DNA of 64,000 nucleotides from Anagrus nilaparvatae (GCA_022575985.1 JAKSXM010000272.1:24610501-24674500); one strand, 5' to 3'; positions 1 to 12,515 are shown, counted from the first letter of the stretch. Numbers and translations are program-made. The notes: generated by a model not told the origin, from the sequence alone.

Positions 1-3000
1 TTATATATGCTTTCGACCAAACATACTTTGGAGTACATTTCGAGACCCGACCATGCAAAGTCATAATATACAGTTCACAAATATTGACTCACATAGAAAT
101 TAACCAGCAATAAACATAAACAAGTTATAAAATTTATTATTATTCCCCACTATCAAAATTAAAAATTTTAATAATTCATATTTAAATTGGTAAATTTCGT
201 AAAGTGGACAGTTTTCCTAATTTTTATAGATTTTTTCCCCTTCTTATTATATATAGGTATATATAGACAAAGTAAAATTATTATTACTAGTTACAAAATT
301 TTGTTCGTTTAAAATTAAAAAAAAACATTTTACTGTAAATATTTTTTGTATTTATAATTTACTAACATAGTTTTTTATTTGATAATCAGTTAAGCTATTT
401 TAATCGTCTTAAGAGCTTGGTGCCGAGACGGTAAGTGTGATGGGTTCCCAGATTGCCGAGTTGGTAGTTTTTTTAATCTTAAAGTGCCAAGTTGGTATTC
501 TCCACAAAAGAACATTTGAAAATAAGAAGGCACCTAACTTTAATGGAGCTAATTAACAAATTAATGTATCGTTCAGGTTAATTATCTGAAAATAATTAAA
601 TTAAAGAATAATTCATCTATATATGAATAATATTAATAAATTATTTATAAGCAATAGAATTAAAAATTTTTTTAGATAAGAAAAACATATTTTACATTCG
701 TGATACTAATAAATAAAGTCAATTATAATTTTTCATTTTTACAGTGTATTTAAATTTTATGTATATAGAATGTTAATGATGATAAAATGTTTTATTTTTT
801 TTTAAATATCCCACGGCTCAGATCAAATTTTTGACTCCCTAATTTTCCAACCGTCTCTAAATTTTTTATGAATAACAGATGAAACTCGAAAGTTTGATTT
901 GAAAAGCATAAAATCCTTAGAATTTTAGAGGCCATGAATATAATTTATAAAAGTTTACATCATTTTACATTTTAAGCCAAATTTTTAAACTTTCTCCTGT
1001 AGCAAAAACAGTGGATAAAAATATTCAAAAATAATTTACAAAAATATTTACTCACAATAAACGCATAATTTGATTTTACCTGCTTGATAAGCTTTCAAAT
1101 GGTTTGATTGTATATATCTATTTGTTCAACAAGGGAAAAAAAAGTAGGATTTTCCTAAATTTTTTCCCGTGTTCAACACATAGTTTTTCATTAAAAGCGA
1201 AAAAAAAATCGCCCTAAAGTGAGAAATTAAATCTTTTTTGCAGCGTGTAATGAAAAATCTTGTTTTTCATAAAAACTTGATACAGCAAATAAAATTAATT
1301 TTATTAAATCGATATCTTTCAAAAATTCAGGTTGAGTCAGGTGGATAAAAATGGCATTTTTTTAATTTAAAATTTCTGGAAATTGAATTTTCTGGAATCT
1401 TTAAGTTTTTTAGCCATTCATCAAATTTTATGTTCTCTAAAAGTAATTTAAAAATTAAAGCACTTTTAAATGGTAATATTACAGTCTGCAATTAATAAAT
1501 TAAAGTTTTTTTTTTTAATTCTCAAGTATACATAATTTAATCAATGGTTACCAGAATTGAAAGTTCCGAAAGTTTCAATTTTTAGAAATTTTGAATAAAA
1601 ATGCTATTTCTAACCACCCGATTTAATTCTAAGCATCAGTAGTATTAGAGGCAGTTTTATTAACATGGAACATGTTTATGGGCAGGGGGGGGTTACTTCC
1701 AGAATGTCATTGGGGGGTAAAATGGACTTTCACTTTTGAATATTTTTGATTTATGGAATTATGGAATAATTTGAGTTTCGGGACTTAGAATATTCCGGGT
1801 TTATGGCCTTAGGATAATTTAGATTTAGGGACTTAAAATAAATTCGATAAAGGAGTATAGAAGGATTTTGGGAGCTGAAAATTATATTTTTTTGCCTTAA
1901 AATTATAAAGGCTTCAAGATTCAAAATATAAATTTAATGTTCCATGATCGTTGGTTATGAGTTCACAAACCGATTGTAAGTTTTTTGATTTATCTTCATT
2001 CTATTTAGATATTAGATAAAAACTATAACTCAAAAGTATTTTAATAAACGATAATAGAATGTGTCAGTTATTGAAACATAGATGTTTAAAGTTTAATTTG
2101 AAAAATATATAAACAAATCATTTTTCTTGTCAGCGGCCAAATAGCACATATTTCCCAGCCAGAGCGCGATTAAAAAATACGGGTTTTCTTGCCACTGGGC
2201 CATTCTTCATTTTAGCGACCTAGGATAAAAATATATACTAATATATTAAGAGAACAAACTTTTTATTGCAAAATCTTGTGATAGTGAATGCATTGCTTAA
2301 TTAATTGTTCTGTTTATGATTTTTTGAATAAGAAGCTGAATAAATAATTGGATCAAACCTAAATATATGATCTAACTGGTGTTTAATAAATTAAAATTTA
2401 ATAACGCTAAAGAATTATCTTGATTAGAAAAAAAGAAAAATTTTTAAAACTTTGGAAAGTTATTGTTAGTTTTTCATGAACATAGGAGACTATTAATTGC
2501 AATTAATTCATATGAATCTATTTGTTTTTTGGTTAAAAAAATTCAAAAAATGGAATATTATAGGACAAAATAAAGATACTTTTATTTTTTAGTGAAATAG
2601 CTTAATGGTAGTAAACATTTACAAAAAATTGTGTACCAATTATTATTAAGTAACAAATAAGATGTACATCAAATAATAATAAGTAAAAAAACATTTTAAT
2701 TTATTCAAATCTTGTCTTTAATTTCAATTAAAAAAAAATTCAAACCAACTTGTCTGAAACTCTTCAACATTGTAGCAATATTAATTTTTTTCAAGTTAGG
2801 TGAAAATTTAAAATTTTGAGTTAAGAAAGTACTTTTAATATAGCTTTCAAGCCTAAAAAACTTTAATACAAATACACTAATTTTTGCACAAAAATGAAAA
2901 AAACAATTTATAATTCATCAATAACATAAACTGGGTGATGGTTTTTCTGAAGTTTGATAGTTATCAAAATATAATTGTCCAAAAATGGTACTATATTATC

Positions 3001-4060
3001 ATTTTGCTATAAAAACTATATTTATAATCTTGGTAAAAGGATCAATCTCTATTATATTTTATCTAATTGACGTTTCGTCAAACCATGTCGACCTTATCAA
3101 AACTACAATAATTATTTTACAAAATAAATGCACATTTAAATTGTGTGCTGTGTAAATTTAATAAACAACATACAATTTACAACCATGTTTTAAGAAATGA
3201 GTTTTATAATGCAGTGTTGCAAAAATTTGCAAAAAAAAAAATATTGCAGTTTTTTTAATTTTGAGAAAAAAATTTTGAAAAAATTCCTATAAAAAAAATT
3301 ACTATAAACAAACTTTTTAAAACTAGTACTCTCATAGAAATAAATTAGGTACTACGTCCAATGAGAAAAAAAATTTGGTGTTTTTTGTATTTTTTTGTGA
3401 CGAAAATTTTGGGAAAAAAATTTTCAAAAAATTAATTATCAGATTCCAGATATCGAGCAAAAATCGTACTTTCAAATATAAGTACTTTCATGGAAAAAAA
3501 TGAGTTATTAACTCCAAATAAAAAAAAAAAAAGTAGTTTGAGATTTTTTTATGAAAAAATTTTTGAAAAAAAAATTTGGTCTTAATTCCATAATGGTTGT
3601 GAAATTTCACCGGTTACATACGAACACATACAGACTTTTTTTAAAAACCGGTTTTTTAGCTTCCTGAGGTCCCAAAACGTGCTTTTGTGCCAAAAAATCA
3701 AAAATCAAAATTTGTCCCATCACAATGATTCCTCATTGAGGAACCAAAACATTTTTACAACGTTGAATGTATTAATAATTTGCTGTAAAAAAAGCATAAC
3801 TTTTATTTTCCATTTTACAAAAACAACATAAATAGTGCCTTAAAAAAACATTTAGACTTGTCACATTCATACAATCCTGAATGTATTTGAATTAAAATTT
3901 TTAAAAAAGGTAATTTCAGTTATGCAAATCTCAATTCACAAGTCACTCATAAATTACAAAAGCTAATCTTTTGTATACATTAATATATTAATTATAAAGT
4001 ATAAGAATTTTTTTGTTCACCTGGAAAATTTTATCTATTTTATAAAAAAATTTTTAGATT
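1..4060. other. AT-rich intergenic DNA, no gene seen
   Basis: No convincing exon was found. The stretch holds diverged copies of repeats seen elsewhere. About 1660-1810 is an inverted relative of 47450-47640, sharing the phrase around 'aacatggaacatgttt' next to a G/C run. About 2130-2220 resembles the 'detection' repeat family near 11390-11500 and 47900. About 3290-3720 is one incomplete copy of the satellite-like family that dominates 41690-43435. Confidence 0.6.
3290..3725 (+). repeat. Satellite-family copy (about two monomers plus terminal tail)
   Basis: It contains the monomer phrases 'aaataaattaggtactacgtcc' (3340s) and 'aagtactttcatgg' (3480s), about 155 bp apart, as in the 41.7-43.4 kb array. 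It ends with the family tail: 'cttaattccataatggttg', a short run of 'acacat', and 'ggttttttagcttcctg' near 3650. The same tail closes the copies at 43.4-43.55 kb and, inverted, at 57.4-57.54 kb. Confidence 0.7.
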
Positions 4061-4062
4061 AT

Positions 4063-4133
4063 TCTGATTATGTTGATGTTTCTGACGTTGATCCTTCGTC
4101 ATTGGAAGAAGAATCAGACTCTGGAATTGTATA
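4063..4133 (+). pseudogene. Coding-like 3' exon candidate (acidic tail) or decayed coding fragment
   Basis: A T-rich tract ending in 'tttttag' is followed by an open stretch that ends at TAA and reads as an acidic, Ser-rich tail (for example SDYVDVSDVD, then LEEESDSG). Base composition is clearly less AT-rich than its surroundings, and this continues to about 4240. The minus strand of the same stretch is also open over short pieces (for example LDKWAHKYYQK), so the coding strand is uncertain. It could be the last exon of a gene starting outside the window, or debris of a mobile element. No family recognised. Confidence 0.25.
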
Positions 4134-4449
4134 AACAATGCTTGAACCTCGGCTTAAACCTTGCCTTTTTGATAATATTTATGTGCCCATTTGTCAAGCT
4201 TTAGCAATCGCTGAGGTCTATTTCCGTAAGTTCATTGCAACTCTTTGAAGTATTAATTAATATATCCAAACGGCTTTTTTCAAAATCAAGATTTGTTGCA
4301 GCTAAGTTCAGAGTTTGTAAGTGTTTAATATTTTTGAATTTATTTAAACAGCTATACTTGCGATTCTGCTCTTCTTTATGTTTAAATGTAGTAGTTTTGG
4401 AAAGGTTAGAAGAGGGTATAATAAATTATCTATCAAATCCACTCTTTTG

Positions 4450-4976
4450 ATTTCCAAATGTTTTAAACTGTTTATCATTAGTTCTTCACTGTATTTTATA
4501 CTTTTCTTAAAACTTATAACAATTAATTTAAAAATTTCAAGATTTACTAAAAATTTTAATTTTTTTATAAATGTATAATTTATTATTCCATTGTTCCACT
4601 CTAAGAAACTTAACTTTGTTTGCAGAGCATCTGTGTAAATTATCGAGTTGTTTTGTAAATTTATAATTAAAAAAAAAAAAAAATTGTATGTAATGTAAAT
4701 ACAGCTTATATAACAATTTGACCTCGCACAGTGGTCTTGTTATATTACATTGATTGCTTGTATATTTTTTCTCGCAAAGGAAATGAAATCGCGAGGATAT
4801 ATATATAAGGCAGCAATGTTCAATAAGGCTAATTTTAGTATATAATATTTGCAACTTTATAAAAGTTAAATTATTGTTTCTTGACGATCCACGATATGTT
4901 TTAAACTGTTTAACATTAGTTCTTCACTGTATTTTATACTTTTCTTAAAACTTATATCAATTTATTTAAAAATTTC
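4450..4976 (+). repeat. Direct repeat, two copies of about 85 bp
   Basis: The phrase 'gttttaaactgtttatcatt' and the following 60 bases ('agttcttcactgtattttat' onward) occur at about 4455-4538 and again at about 4896-4976 with a few changes. The spacer is about 360 bp and has no recognisable gene. Confidence 0.7.
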
Positions 4977-4979
4977 GTC

Positions 4980-6239
4980 CGGGGTAAAATACAAAAAAAA
5001 AGCTAAAACTTGGAGAAAATAAAGTAAATATAATTTAATTTTACACGTATTTTTTTTTTTTTATAATTGACCGAACAGTTTTTGAGAAAATAAATAAATA
5101 AAAAATAAATTAACACAGGCTCTTATGGGGAATTTTAAAAAACAAAACTTATATATTTTTTTTATGAGTTGATAAATAATGTCCTAATAAATAAAAAGAG
5201 ACCTTAAAATTTACAATCGACCGTCATTTTTTATGGTTTTACTTAAAAAAATGTACAAAAAATTAACGTTTATTCTGCTATTGAGGTAGAGTCATTTATT
5301 TTATTTTTTTATTTATTTATTTTCTTTATAAATAATTAAATAATATTATTTAAATAATAAATAATTTATTTAATGCTAAAATTAAGTTAATAAAATTTCT
5401 CTAAAAAAGATTAAATGTCTCCCTAACGATGTCAAGAGAATTTATGTAAACATTAAAAAACTTGACAACTCTTTGTAAGTGATTAATTACAGTTAAATTG
5501 TCACCAAGTTGCTGTCGAACTTCTTGGCTTATTATTTGGTTAAATTTCTAGTTAACAATCTGCCTTATCTTAGACATACCAAAGAAATAAAAATTTATTC
5601 AGCAAGCGTGTCAAATGTGAATGTCAAAAAGTAATATAGTAGTAAGAAATCGATAACATTAATTATGATACTGTACCAATAAATAATTTTTTTTAATGAG
5701 TTATTCATTTCTTTGTTTTTCTGCTTTTATCAATATTACTCTGTAGTAACTCATTCTCAAAAAAGCACTTTAGATTTATTGCAATTTTTTTTTTTTTTTT
5801 TTTTTGTTTTATATAATTTATGTGAATTTTAATTTTTTATTAGAAAAAAAATAAACTGCAATTTGTTTTAACTATTTTTTTTTCATTACTATTATATATT
5901 ATTATTATTATTCAGTTAACTTAATTAGAATTATATCTATATCTTTTTATTTTCAGGAGTTAGAAGGTATTTCCCAATAAACACGTATTTCGCCATATAA
6001 GAAAAATCGTATAATACCCTTGGGCATAATAAAATCTATGACTTCGTAATTTGCCAAAATTTTATGTGTGATTCGAAATATTCTTTATTTTTCTGGCTGT
6101 GGATCGTAACTTTACTATTCTACCAAAAATTAGTCCCTAAGTTAAAATTATTCTAATTCCCAGTTTTTAAGATCCTAATTAGGCCCTTTTTCCGTCAAAA
6201 ATTTAGCAAGGATCTGCAAAAACTGTATACATAAAATAG
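4980..6239. other. AT-rich intergenic DNA; right end is part of a duplicated block
   Basis: Nothing gene-like was seen from 4980 to 5985. From about 5990 to 6239 the sequence matches 16321-16640 closely ('gaaaaatcgtataataccct' and onward). This marks the outer edge of the duplicated block that continues into the 3' half of gene 1. Confidence 0.6.
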
Positions 6240-6583
6240 TACGTGAATAAAAATGAATAAGATCTGTATGTGTATTTGCTTTTTAGTAATTTATTGTCAA
6301 TATAAATAAATTATAAAATTAAATATTTATACTAGCTTTTTAATTTAATTATTTACATTTCTTAGAAATAAAACCATTATTCTATAAAATAAATTCTTAC
6401 AAAAAATAAACTTACTAAATATAAATTAATATTAATTAATTAATCTGTAATTAAATTAACTTATTAGTAATGGAAACTTTTAAATTTGATGATGATGAGC
6501 TACAAGATAAACTGGAGATAAGCTGCAGCCATGTAACCAAAGGCTTCTTAAATGGCAAATTAAATGTTTTAGAAGTTCAAACT

Positions 6584-7140
6584 TTAGTTTTTGATATATA
6601 TTTTATGATGTGAAATCATTGAAATACTTGAACATGCTTCTGATTCATGTTTTACTGTTGTAAATAACACCAACATTTCTCGTTGTAATTTTTTTCTGAT
6701 TTCATTGAATAGTCCATTAAAATCATATCTTTCAACGGTATTATTTAAACTAAAATCATTTTTAATTTCCAAATCTATGTCTACGCCATCCAGTTTATAA
6801 TATTTTAAGAAATGAATTAAACTTATGATAAATTTTTCCCGTAATTTATTATTATTTATCAATGCTATCAATTTTTGTGTTTCTTCTTTAGATTTACCAA
6901 TTGATATCAAGAGTTTTAAATCTGGATTATTTTTGTGTAAATATTTAAATTCGTTGCTTATGTTTCTTCCGTAATAAGCTAGAGCACTGATTAAAATATT
7001 TTGGATTTCAATTTTATAATCTTCTCTTATTTCAACGTAAGAGAAAATTAAACGGGAACATGATTTCGTCTTAAGTAAGTTATATTTTTGACCATTTTGA
7101 GGAGTCATTAATGAGTTGACATCAAAGTTACAGTCATTAC
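6584..7140 (-). CDS. Gene 1 exon 7: GH18 half-module 7 with intact DGxDxDxE motif
   Basis: The acceptor is TTACAG and the stop TAA is at 6586-6584. It carries PDLKLLISIGK (strand 3) and LDGVDIDLE, the GH18 family signature including the proton-donor Glu. After the motif only about 60 residues follow, so strands 5-8 of the barrel (with the usual Met-x-Tyr-Asp and Trp substrate residues) are missing. Catalysis is therefore doubtful despite the intact motif. Confidence 0.85.
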
Positions 7141-10100
7141 CTGTAATTAAATGATTTTTAATTACAACAGATTTTTTTAATTTTAATTTTAATTTTTACA
7201 ACAGAAAAATAATATGTATTAATTTTTACTCAAAATAAAAAACAATTTTTGAAAATAATCTAGCTTAGTTTTAGTTACAAAAATTAAATATTAAATATAC
7301 CTTGATTAATTTCCTGAGTAATTTTAGGAGAACTTGGATTTGGAACTTTTCTTTCGGTTGTAACAAAATTATTATCATTTGAAGTATTTTGAGATTCAGT
7401 AGTTGTTTTTGGAGAAGAACCGTTTAAATTTTCTTTTGCGGAGGCTGTACTACTTTGAGGAACTGCCGTTTGACCTTAATTGTAATAAAAAATTTGTTTA
7501 ATCTAGATTTCATTTTCAGAGTTTGAATAAGATATTGGTAATAATTAAAAGATAAGATAAACATTGAAAAAATTTGTTTCTCAATTTTTTCACAAGGTTA
7601 AAAAATTTACTAATTTTAAAAATCTTTTTATACAAAAATATTAAATATCGGCTAGATTCACTAGTTAATGACCAGTTAAAATCTAGTAAATGACCACTCG
7701 TCATTCACCGTTAAAAAAAAGAATTTAATTTTACTCTGAATTGTCTAAGACAACCCAAAAGATATTTTACAAAATTTCAAGAACAAAAAACTTACCCAAA
7801 GACTCAGTAGGGCGTGTTGTCATCTCGGTTATCATTGACGCTACCGCTTCTAAAATTTCATCGCCGGTAATCAGGTATCCATTTTTATCAAATATAACAA
7901 TAATTTTTTTTACTATCTCATTTATATAAAATAAGCTTGCATCGTTATTTGCTCCACTAAAAATATCTGCAATGTCAAATCCATCTAAATTATAAGTTTC
8001 AATAAATTTAAAAACATTTTCTACAAATATTTGGCATAATGAAGAATCTGAAGCTATTTCAACTAAAATATTTGTTTCTTTAACTGGATTTCCCAAAGCT
8101 ATGACGTATGTTAATTCAGGTCTGTTTTTTCGAAGTGTAAGAAACATGTTAAATTTCTCATCATCAGAAAACTCTGAACTCTCGAAATCATTACCTATCA
8201 ATATAGTACTACGATTTTTACTGATATTGATATTCTCAAAGACTATAGTAGTACAAAGAACTCCATCAGCGTTTGTGAGATCGTATTGACCTTTTGATAC
8301 TTTTTCAAACCTGTGATCATTAAAGTAACATTTCACATCGTACGTTTCCTGTATTATTGGAATAGAAGATTCATTTACAGGTATTTTTGGTAATTCTCTA
8401 GGTTTTTTAGATTCACCAACATTTGGTAAATCTCTTAAATTTTCAATTTCAAAAAAAAATGTTCTTTCTGATTCAAAATACCTTGATTTTTTCTTAAGGT
8501 AACTTATAAATTCATTCACTAAATCGTTACTATTGCCATAGTAAGAAAATATAAGTCCGTCAAGATTCTGATTTTGAATAAGTGCAGATAAATGGACCCA
8601 AAAATAGTTTCGCCAATAGCTGTGTAGCGGTAAATTTTTTAATATTTCTGTATCTACAACTACCAAACTTACGAAATATTTTAATCCAGGTTGAAGTTTT
8701 CTTAAAGTTTTTAGCTTAAGAAGATAATCTTGAGAATCCAAATTTTTCGTTTTATTAGATTCAAGCAATTCATATTTACTATAAAACTGGTGTATAATAA
8801 CGTTTAAAATTATTTTGGAACATTTTTGACCATCAGTATTAGTGAATTCGGTTGTACCATTTTTAACTTTACTGTACATACTTGTATCGTAATAACAAGC
8901 AGTTTCATCTGGAATAAAAAAAAAATTATTTATTCAAGTTACTCTTCATAATTTTTTAAACTTATATTAAGAAATAAAAGGGTTTCTCAAAAAATGTCTA
9001 AAATGTTATTTTTGAAAACCTTGAATAATTTTGTAATGTACACTTATAAAAAATATGAAAATAATCATGTGAATATATTTTTTTTTATAATAAAAAACTT
9101 ACTTGAAGGCTCTTTTGGACTAACTGTCGTAGATATTGGTTTATTTGTAATTCTTGCCTCGTTAAAATGAATCACATATCCAATGGCACTAAACTTTTCT
9201 TTGACTTTAAGAATCAATTCATTAAGATAAAATCTATCTTTTTCATTTTCTACTGCTCCAAATATATTTGAAATATCGAATCCAGTTACATTATTAATTC
9301 TGATAAATTTAATAAAATTTTTTACGAATGTTTCACACGCTGAATTATTAGAAGCTATTTTCACCAAAGTATTTTTTTGCTCAACTGAATTATTTAAAGC
9401 TACAAAGTATTGTAATTCAGGCTTAATTTTTGGTAGATTTTTAAATAAAGTAAATTCAAAATGTTTAATACGATCTATATTTAGGTTCTCATATTTTGGT
9501 AATTGAATGTTACCAGTTTCACTAAGTTCAATATTATTAAAAATTATTTCTGTGCAAGGTTTTCTATCAGAACTTGAAAAATTAAAATCACCAAAATGTA
9601 TTTTATCGTGCATTTTATCATCCAAGTAACATTTTACGTCACTTGCACTCTGTTTAGTAATTATTTGCACGTGTACTTGTTTTATAACTTCGAAATTGAT
9701 CCTTTCAGTGACTAATTTTATCTGAATGTCCTTTTTAAGTTCCAAAATTTTTTTATCATCGATGTTATTATGAACAAAATTTAATCCTTTTAAATTGTTT
9801 TTTTTAATGAATTTAATCAAATTATGAATAAATTTTTGACGTAAATTGTAGTTTAAAGCTAAATTTTTTAATATTTCAGAATCTACAATTATTAAGTTTG
9901 CTAAGTATCGCAATTCTGGTTCAATTTTTTGAAAACTTTTTAACGTTAGAAGAAAATCTTGGTGATTAACATTTGTTGTATTAATGAGTGGAACCAATTG
10001 AATATCGTAATTTTTACTGATAACTAAGTCCAAAATTATTTTAGTACATTCATAATTCTCAGAATCATATAATCTATTGTTACCATTTTTAATTTTATTG

Positions 10101-12515
10101 TACACATTTATATCATAGTAACAATTAGCTTCTCCTGGAATTACAAAAATTTTAATTAATTTTTATTTAAAAATTACAGCCACTATCAAGTTTTTCTACT
10201 TGATTAGATATTATTTAAGTCTTAAAAAACTTAAGCTATTATTTAAACTTACTTGTAACATGATTTGAATCAAATAAATTAATAACCGAAAATTTTTTCT
10301 GCAGAGTCGATGTTAAAATATTAATATTACTATAAATCGTTAAATTTTTCAATATTTGATCATAATTTTTCCAATAAAATTTCATTCCTTTAAAATTATT
10401 ACTTTCAACTAAAAATGAAATATTTTCAACAAATTTTTCAAGCAATTCATTATTTGAAATTATATCCAGTAATTCTTTTGCATCTTCGTCATTTTCTCCA
10501 ATTGAGACAAAGTAGCTTAATATTGGATTATTTTTTTGAAGAATTTTAAATATTTTAAAATCATGGTTAAATTGAATTCGGCGATTTTTGTCGAGAGACG
10601 TACCGTTAAAAATTATTAACGTACAAGGAGTGCCTTGCCAATTTTTAATGATAAAATTGCCATCTAAAACATTTTGTTTTGTTGTTTCATCAAACAAACA
10701 TTCTTTAAATACTGAAATAAATGAAAACATGTAGTAAAAGTTAATTAAGTTAAACTTTATTAAGTAAAATGTCTTACTTGAAGGGAAAGTTAAGGAAGCA
10801 TGAAAATAGTTTAGAAGTATAATATCGTGCCTATTAAATTCATCTCTTAAAACTGATTGCAATTCATTGACCTTTTTTAAATACAATGGTTGATTCTGTA
10901 GTTCATCGTAATTTTTCCAATAAAATTCAATGCCATTTAAATTGTAAATTTTTGCAAAATTAATGAGATTTTTAGTTAAATTTTCTTGTAATTTTTTATT
11001 CGATGAGGCATAAATTAAATTTTCATTACTTAGGTTAGAATTTCCAATAGAAATAAAATATTTAAAATGTTTATTAAATCTTTTGAAACGTAAAAATTTT
11101 TTAAGACTATCGTCAATTTCTATTTCTTGATTTTTGTTTAATTTTATACTTGTGTACATTATTTTCATACATGGTTCGTTTTTAGTATTTGTAAAAATTG
11201 ATTGACTTCGAATATTTTGATTATGTTTTGGTAAACTTTGGTAAGTCTTTTCTAGGCTTTCTTTATCAAATCGGCAATAATCTGAAAAATTTTAAATTAA
11301 ATAAAACTGTTAAAGCATTTAAATCCATAGTTTACATGCTGAAGAAAAGTCTGATTTTTGAAAAAGAAATTTATTTTTCTTGTCAGAAGCCAAAAAGTAC
11401 GTATTTCATGGTCCCTGTTTGACAGCTAAAGACGTGTTTTTTTTGCCACTGACAAGCAAAAATGAAATACACGACCCTTGACTAGAAAAAAAGCCCCAAA
11501 TCGAAGTTTATTATCTTTCTCAGTTTTGTCTTGGATGTATTCTGAAAAAAAATATTGGTTACCACTAACGGAATTTCGGTTGTGGCAACCAGATTTTTTC
11601 TTCTTCGAAATAATTGCAAATTTTTTAAAACCTAAAGAGATGTTTTGTTTTTTTTAATTTTTTTCCAACTCCCGCCATTCCGCGGTAATCATATATAAAA
11701 TAAGTAAAACTGATCTTTTTTTAATTTTCTTTACATTTTAAGACGTATTTTTTAAAATCATTTAAAAAATAAAAAAAAAAATTCTGCCTGCCATAACCGA
11801 AAATTTTTTTCAGTATGTAATTTATGCGCTGTCCATTCTTTATTTTTCACGCCAACTAATTTATTATTATTGAATTTTTCTATTTGTTGTACGTCTATAG
11901 AGCAGGCAAAAAATACCGTTATCACCTTGAAGAAAAAATTTGTTTTTTAAATATATGTATAATACAAATCGCGTTAGTGATAAAACCTTTGCATATTTGC
12001 TGAATCAATTTTATATCATGAAGCAGGTTGTTGAATTTGGCTTCTATTTTATCTGCTTTCAAATTTAAGTAAATCGCTTAAATATCCAAAAGATTTAAAC
12101 TCTATTAAGCAAATCAACCTCAAGAAATGAAAATAAATACTAATTCTTAAAAAGATAATTGTTGGTGACCTCACGACATAACGCGTAAGGTTCAAGAGGT
12201 TAAATATAAAGCACGTACAGACTAATTCTTAAAAATATAAACAAATCGAGAATCTTGTACTATAGAAAGCACTAAAATTTGATTAATTAATTAAAATCCG
12301 AAAAATTTAAACTATAACTTTAAAAATAATTGTTGAAATTTAATTACCATCTTCAATCTTCTTATAGGATAATTGCTCTAATCCTATGTTAAAATAAAAT
12401 TTTAAAAATTAATAATTGCACAAAAATTAAAATTTCAAGCAAAATTATACAAACTTTCAGCAAATACGCTTGCACAAATAATTGACACTATATAAAAAAA
12501 TATAGTGAAACGCAT
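6584..12515 (-). CDS. Gene 1: secreted protein with seven GH18 N-terminal half-barrel modules (1299 aa)
   Basis: Seven minus-strand exons: 12515-12455, 11281-10778, 10711-10253, 10134-9103, 8908-7796, 7474-7301, 7140-6584. All junctions are GT-AG and all introns are phase 1. The lengths sum to 3900 nt, 1299 codons plus TAA. Exon 1 encodes a signal peptide (MRFTIFFYIVSIICASVFA). Each module of about 150 aa begins like a GH18 catalytic domain: a Cys-Tyr/Phe-x-Asp start, a second Cys-Thr followed by a hydrophobic strand, 'NPxLxYFVSIG'-type strand 3, and a strand-4 motif equivalent to DGxDxDxE. It then stops, so the C-terminal half of the barrel is absent from every module. Only module 7 keeps DGVDIDLE (Glu about residue 1239). 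The other six are degenerate. Exon 6 is a Ser/Thr/Asn-rich linker. A substrate-binding, non-catalytic secreted role is inferred. The splice model rests on sequence alone, with no transcript. Confidence 0.85.
7301..7474 (-). CDS. Gene 1 exon 6: Ser/Thr/Asn-rich linker
   Basis: A 58-codon phase 1-1 exon (acceptor AATTAAG, donor CAAG/GTATAT) encodes a low-complexity stretch with TTTESQNTS and NDNNF, a likely O-glycosylated spacer. It resembles the repeated linker exons of gene 2 (TTESQTSPSGG type). Confidence 0.8.
7796..8908 (-). CDS. Gene 1 exon 5: GH18 half-modules 5 and 6
   Basis: The acceptor is TATTCCAG and the donor TTGG/GTAAG. Module 5 opens with ACYYDTSMYSKVKNG and has the motif LDGLIFSYYGN. 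Module 6 opens with VKCYFNDHRFEKV and has the motif LDGFDIADIFSG. The same two-module layout as exon 4 suggests duplication of a pair. In gene 1b the corresponding exon lacks nearly all of module 5. Confidence 0.85.
9103..10134 (-). CDS. Gene 1 exon 4: GH18 half-modules 3 and 4 fused in one exon
   Basis: The acceptor is TTCCAG and the donor TTCAA/GTAAG. Module 3 opens with NCYYDINVYNKIKNG, very like the CYYTNW start of insect chitinases, and its motif is LKGLNFVHNN. Module 4 opens with VKCYLDDK, and its motif is VTGFDISNIFG. Two modules share this exon, whereas modules 1 and 2 have one exon each, so an intron was lost or a fused pair was duplicated as a unit. Confidence 0.85.
10253..10711 (-). 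CDS. Gene 1 exon 3: GH18 half-module 2
   Basis: The acceptor is ATTTCAG and the donor ACAA/GTAAGT. It opens with KECLFDET, has a second Cys in GTPCTLIIF and strand 3 LSYFVSIG, and its strand-4 motif is FKGMKFYWKNYDQ, with no catalytic Glu. It is shorter than a GH18 domain by the whole second half of the barrel. Confidence 0.85.
10778..11281 (-). CDS. Gene 1 exon 2: GH18 half-module 1
   Basis: The acceptor is TTTTCAG and the donor CAA/GTAAGAC. The module opens with YCRFDKES and carries KYFISIG and the strand-4 equivalent LNGIEFYWKNYDE, in which the catalytic acids of DGxDxDxE are replaced. It is the closest relative of the only GH18 module of gene 2 (LAGIEFCWANYDE). No stop codon interrupts it. 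Confidence 0.85.
12455..12515 (-). CDS. Gene 1 exon 1: signal peptide
   Basis: The ATG at 12515-12513 starts a 20-codon hydrophobic leader ending near SVFAE. The donor reads GAAA/GTTTGT. The start is chosen because the homologous exons of gene 1b (22181-22109) and gene 2 (52125-52209) have the same length range, the same phase and the same core (FTIF.YIVS). Confidence 0.85.

Noticed and set aside
4537..4854. 105-codon minus-strand open frame
   Set aside because: Lys/Phe/Tyr-rich composition as expected from AT-rich DNA; overlaps the direct repeat and has no recognisable motif.
7516..7704. Open frame between gene 1 exons 5 and 6, with a near-copy at 19621-19812
   Set aside because: Both copies lie in the homologous intron. 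Their similarity is explained by the segmental duplication, and the frame is low-complexity.
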